Part shown: positions 61,944 to 64,000 of the stretch, piece by piece
Layout: each line of letters starts with the position of its first letter
Numbering within the stretch: the stretch's first letter is position 1
Program-made: the position numbers and the translations under genes
The notes under the pieces: generated by a model
Databases searched by the model: none
What the model saw: the letters and a program-made list of their open reading frames with translations, nothing else
Told to the model about the DNA's origin: nothing
Assembly: GCA_029204225.1 (NCBI GenBank)
Contig: CM055110.1
Span: 46,214,267 to 46,278,266 of the forward strand
Direction: 5' to 3'
Source of the DNA: Diphasiastrum complanatum
Taxonomy: Eukaryota > Streptophyta > Lycopodiopsida > Lycopodiales > Lycopodiaceae
DNA: 64,000 bases

Positions 61944-62291
61944 CAGGGATGAGGGTCCGGGCCGGAATGCCCGCGTCCACTTCCGGCGTCCGGACCCGGA
62001 CGTGTCCGACCCGGACGTGTCCGACCCGGACGCGTCCGACCCCCGGACGTGGGGTCGGACGCGTTCAATTTTTTTTTTTGACTAAATTAAAAAAAAGAAA
62101 AACTGACGCGTCCGGGGGTCCGGACGCACACGTCTGGGGGTCCGGACGCCATATTTTTTTAATTTTTTTTTAAGTCTATTTTTTTTAAAAAAAATTAAAA
62201 AAAAAAAAGATCGGACGCGTCCAGTTGCAGACGCACCCCTGGCGCGTCCGCGTCCGGACGCGCGTTCGCGTCCGGGTCCCGTTTCCTTAGC
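61944..62291. mobile_element. hAT-type MITE with 8-bp TSD GTCTGAAG
   Basis: The 348-bp insert starts CAGGGATGAGGGTCCGGG and ends GGGTCCCGTTTCCTTAGC. It is flanked on both sides by GTCTGAAG (61936-61943 and 62292-62299), the 8-bp target duplication expected for hAT elements. The ends are imperfect inverted repeats. The interior carries many copies of CGGAC, CGTCCG and GGACGCGTCC around two A/T homopolymer-rich arms. No coding capacity, so it would need a transposase in trans. It lies in the intron following FKBP exon 5. Confidence 0.82.
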
Positions 62292-62688
62292 GTCTGAAGT
62301 AAGGATTATTTGCTCCTGTCCAAAGCCTATATGATGTACATCTTGTCATATTGAGTCAGTACTATTAATCTGTCTTCTCTATTTTGTATGCACTGTAAGC
62401 ACTGATTGAGTGAGGCCAAAATACAAGGTGTCTATTATTAGACCAGGAGCCTATTTTTAATGTTTGGTCCAATTTTTCAATTTTGGATGGGCCCAACTCG
62501 TTTGGGGGGTCCATGCTCCAGGTGATGATCTCTCCCAAATGGAAGTTGTGCGCCCTTCTCATTTGCTTTCAGGGCAATACACTTGGTCTTTCTATGCCAT
62601 GGCTATTTTGTAACTCCCATGTAACATATGGCATTTGGCTTCTCCCACATTGGGGCTTATGGCCTGTGCTTCTCTCATTATTCATTGT

Positions 62689-62736
62689 ATAAATATCATC
62701 TCTCCTAGAGGCTCAGAGCCAACTCTCTAGGAGAGA
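62689..62736 (+). promoter_or_regulatory. TATA-like box followed by 12-bp hairpin
   Basis: TATAAATA (62689-62696) is followed by TCTCTCCTAGAG (62699-62710), a 14-base loop and the exact complement CTCTAGGAGAGA (62725-62736). The arrangement resembles the R-region start of an LTR, but no second copy is in the window. Confidence 0.45.
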
Positions 62737-62739
62737 GAT

Positions 62740-64000
62740 TGTCTCTATTGCTATCCGATCTTCTTCCACTCTTGAGGAACAACTGTAGGCAAACCCTCTG
62801 ACTCCAGTAGTTGCTTCTTAATCAAGATACCCTTTTATTTGAGTTGTTCCTTCAAATGATGCATTGGGAAAATTTGATACACTTTGATCTTTGACAGAAG
62901 ATCTCGTTGATCAGCAGCATCACTACATACTACGGCATCAAAGCAGAAAACTTGTGGTCAAATAACCAGGATTGAAATTTGACAAAAATCTGTATAAGGA
63001 GTATTTGTGCTTCGTACCCGACCCTTCAGGAAACAGGAAAACAGAATTGAGAAACGGGATACTGGAAACGGGGAAATTCCACTTCATTTTAAAAGCAAAC
63101 TAGTGCGAGGTAAGTGCAATAGTGCATGTGGAAGAGATGGAGATATTGAGGGAGAAAGTAATTAATACTGCAAGGGAGAGAAATTGCATTGAAATAAAGT
63201 CAACAAGACTCCTTGAAATTGCTAAAACAAGTCAAATTTGGCTTTGGCAAAGATGATATGCCTTCCCCAATTGGGGAAAATAGAGTGGGGGAAAGGTTAT
63301 TCCTCATGAAAAAGCTGGGAAAACGTGTTTCTTTTTAACTATGTTACATGAACTGCACTAATGCACACCATCTAGCAGGATGTGCCCGTCTACTCTCTGG
63401 TACAACCTTAGTAGAGCCACTTTCGTATATATGCATATCCCTTGGTACATGCAACCACACACTCAATGCAGAAGCCATAGGGTAATCATGGTCTTTAGCT
63501 CCATACAACAGTTCAATTTCCAGTCTCAGGTTGCAACCCTGAGTGAACCATTATGTACATTAGGTACATAACAAGAGGCTTTTCACCCTAAATGTCAATG
63601 GGACTGCTTTAGGTGGATCCTCATGACAAAATGGATTTATTGCACCGCAAAGCTGTAGCATATTCATTAGTCTTTGATCTATTTAACACATCAAATGTAG
63701 ATGAAGTTTTAAGTTCACTGTTTTAGGTCAGTCAGAGTGGGCCAAGTGAAGTTTTGTGGTTTGAAACTTCCACCTCAAGGAGGTCGATTATGTAATTTAC
63801 AGTCAATTTTTAAATTATTTGTTTGTCTTCAATTTGGTTTTTTGGGAAATGCAAAATAAAGCTCTGTCTTAGTCTGTGTCTCTGTCTGTGTGTCTCTCTC
63901 TCTCTCTCCAAAATACAAAGCTTTGAGTACTGAGGGAAAAGCTTGGATGCCCTATTATGACATATGGTCTTGGAGTGGGAGTCCTTTGGTGTGGACTCAC
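62740..64000. other. No exon recognised; probable FKBP intron
   Basis: No stretch encoding an FKBP domain was found up to the window end. A CT-rich run lies at 63886-63908. The next FKBP exons are presumed to lie beyond the edge. Confidence 0.45.

Overview
The window is nuclear DNA from a land plant with a large, repeat-rich genome. Three ordinary host genes, all of plant or general eukaryotic type with long introns, sit in a matrix of nested and broken LTR retrotransposons (Ty1/copia and Ty3/gypsy), a Helitron fragment, a small hAT-type element, solo LTRs and very long CT/GA microsatellites. Nothing is bacterial or organellar. A fern or another large-genome vascular plant would fit, but the sequence does not fix the species.

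Host genes. (1) 718-2119 (+): the 3' exons of an IQD (IQ67-domain, calmodulin-binding) gene; the IQ-motif exons lie off the left edge. (2) 21802-25138 (-): a three-exon APC11 gene, the RING-H2 subunit of the anaphase-promoting complex. It was recognised from two short exons carrying all the RING ligands. (3) 54435-61771 and onward (+): the first five exons of a nucleoplasmin-type FKBP (FKBP43/53-like histone chaperone). Its N-terminal domain is split over three exons, followed by an acidic exon and a basic/acidic exon; the FK506-binding domain would lie past the right edge.

Repeat layout. 3.2-6.3 kb: a decayed retroelement ORF and its 3' LTR (-). 6.3-6.9 kb: a degenerate TGCGGTTGAA-type array. 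7.2-11.4 kb: a gypsy element (-). 11.5-12.2 kb: an isolated LTR (+). 14.2-18.8 kb: a copia integrase fragment (-) with a non-autonomous LTR element inserted in it. 27.8-29.7 kb: an aspartic-protease gene fragment beside a Helitron Rep fragment. 29.7-34.7 kb: gypsy integrase plus a coiled-coil ORF (-), split by a complete gag-only copia element with target-site duplication CTGCA. 37.6-38.9 kb: copia (-). 39.1-42.3 kb: gypsy LTR, leader and gag (+). 42.7-49.5 kb: one copia inserted in another, with half of the composite inverted. 49.5-51.0 kb: a degenerate LTR pair with a solo LTR nested in it. 58.7-61.0 kb: a gypsy remnant inside FKBP intron 4. 61.9-62.3 kb: a hAT-type MITE with an 8-bp target duplication.

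The best-supported unusual structure is at 42.7-49.5 kb. The 5-bp target duplication GTCTA flanks the two LTRs of copia A in opposite orientations, and the interrupted copia B gag reads through in frame once the segment of about 46.52-49.53 kb is turned round. I found no CRISPR, operon, phage or defence-type system and no wholly new gene system. The value of the window lies in the three gene models and the rearrangement history.
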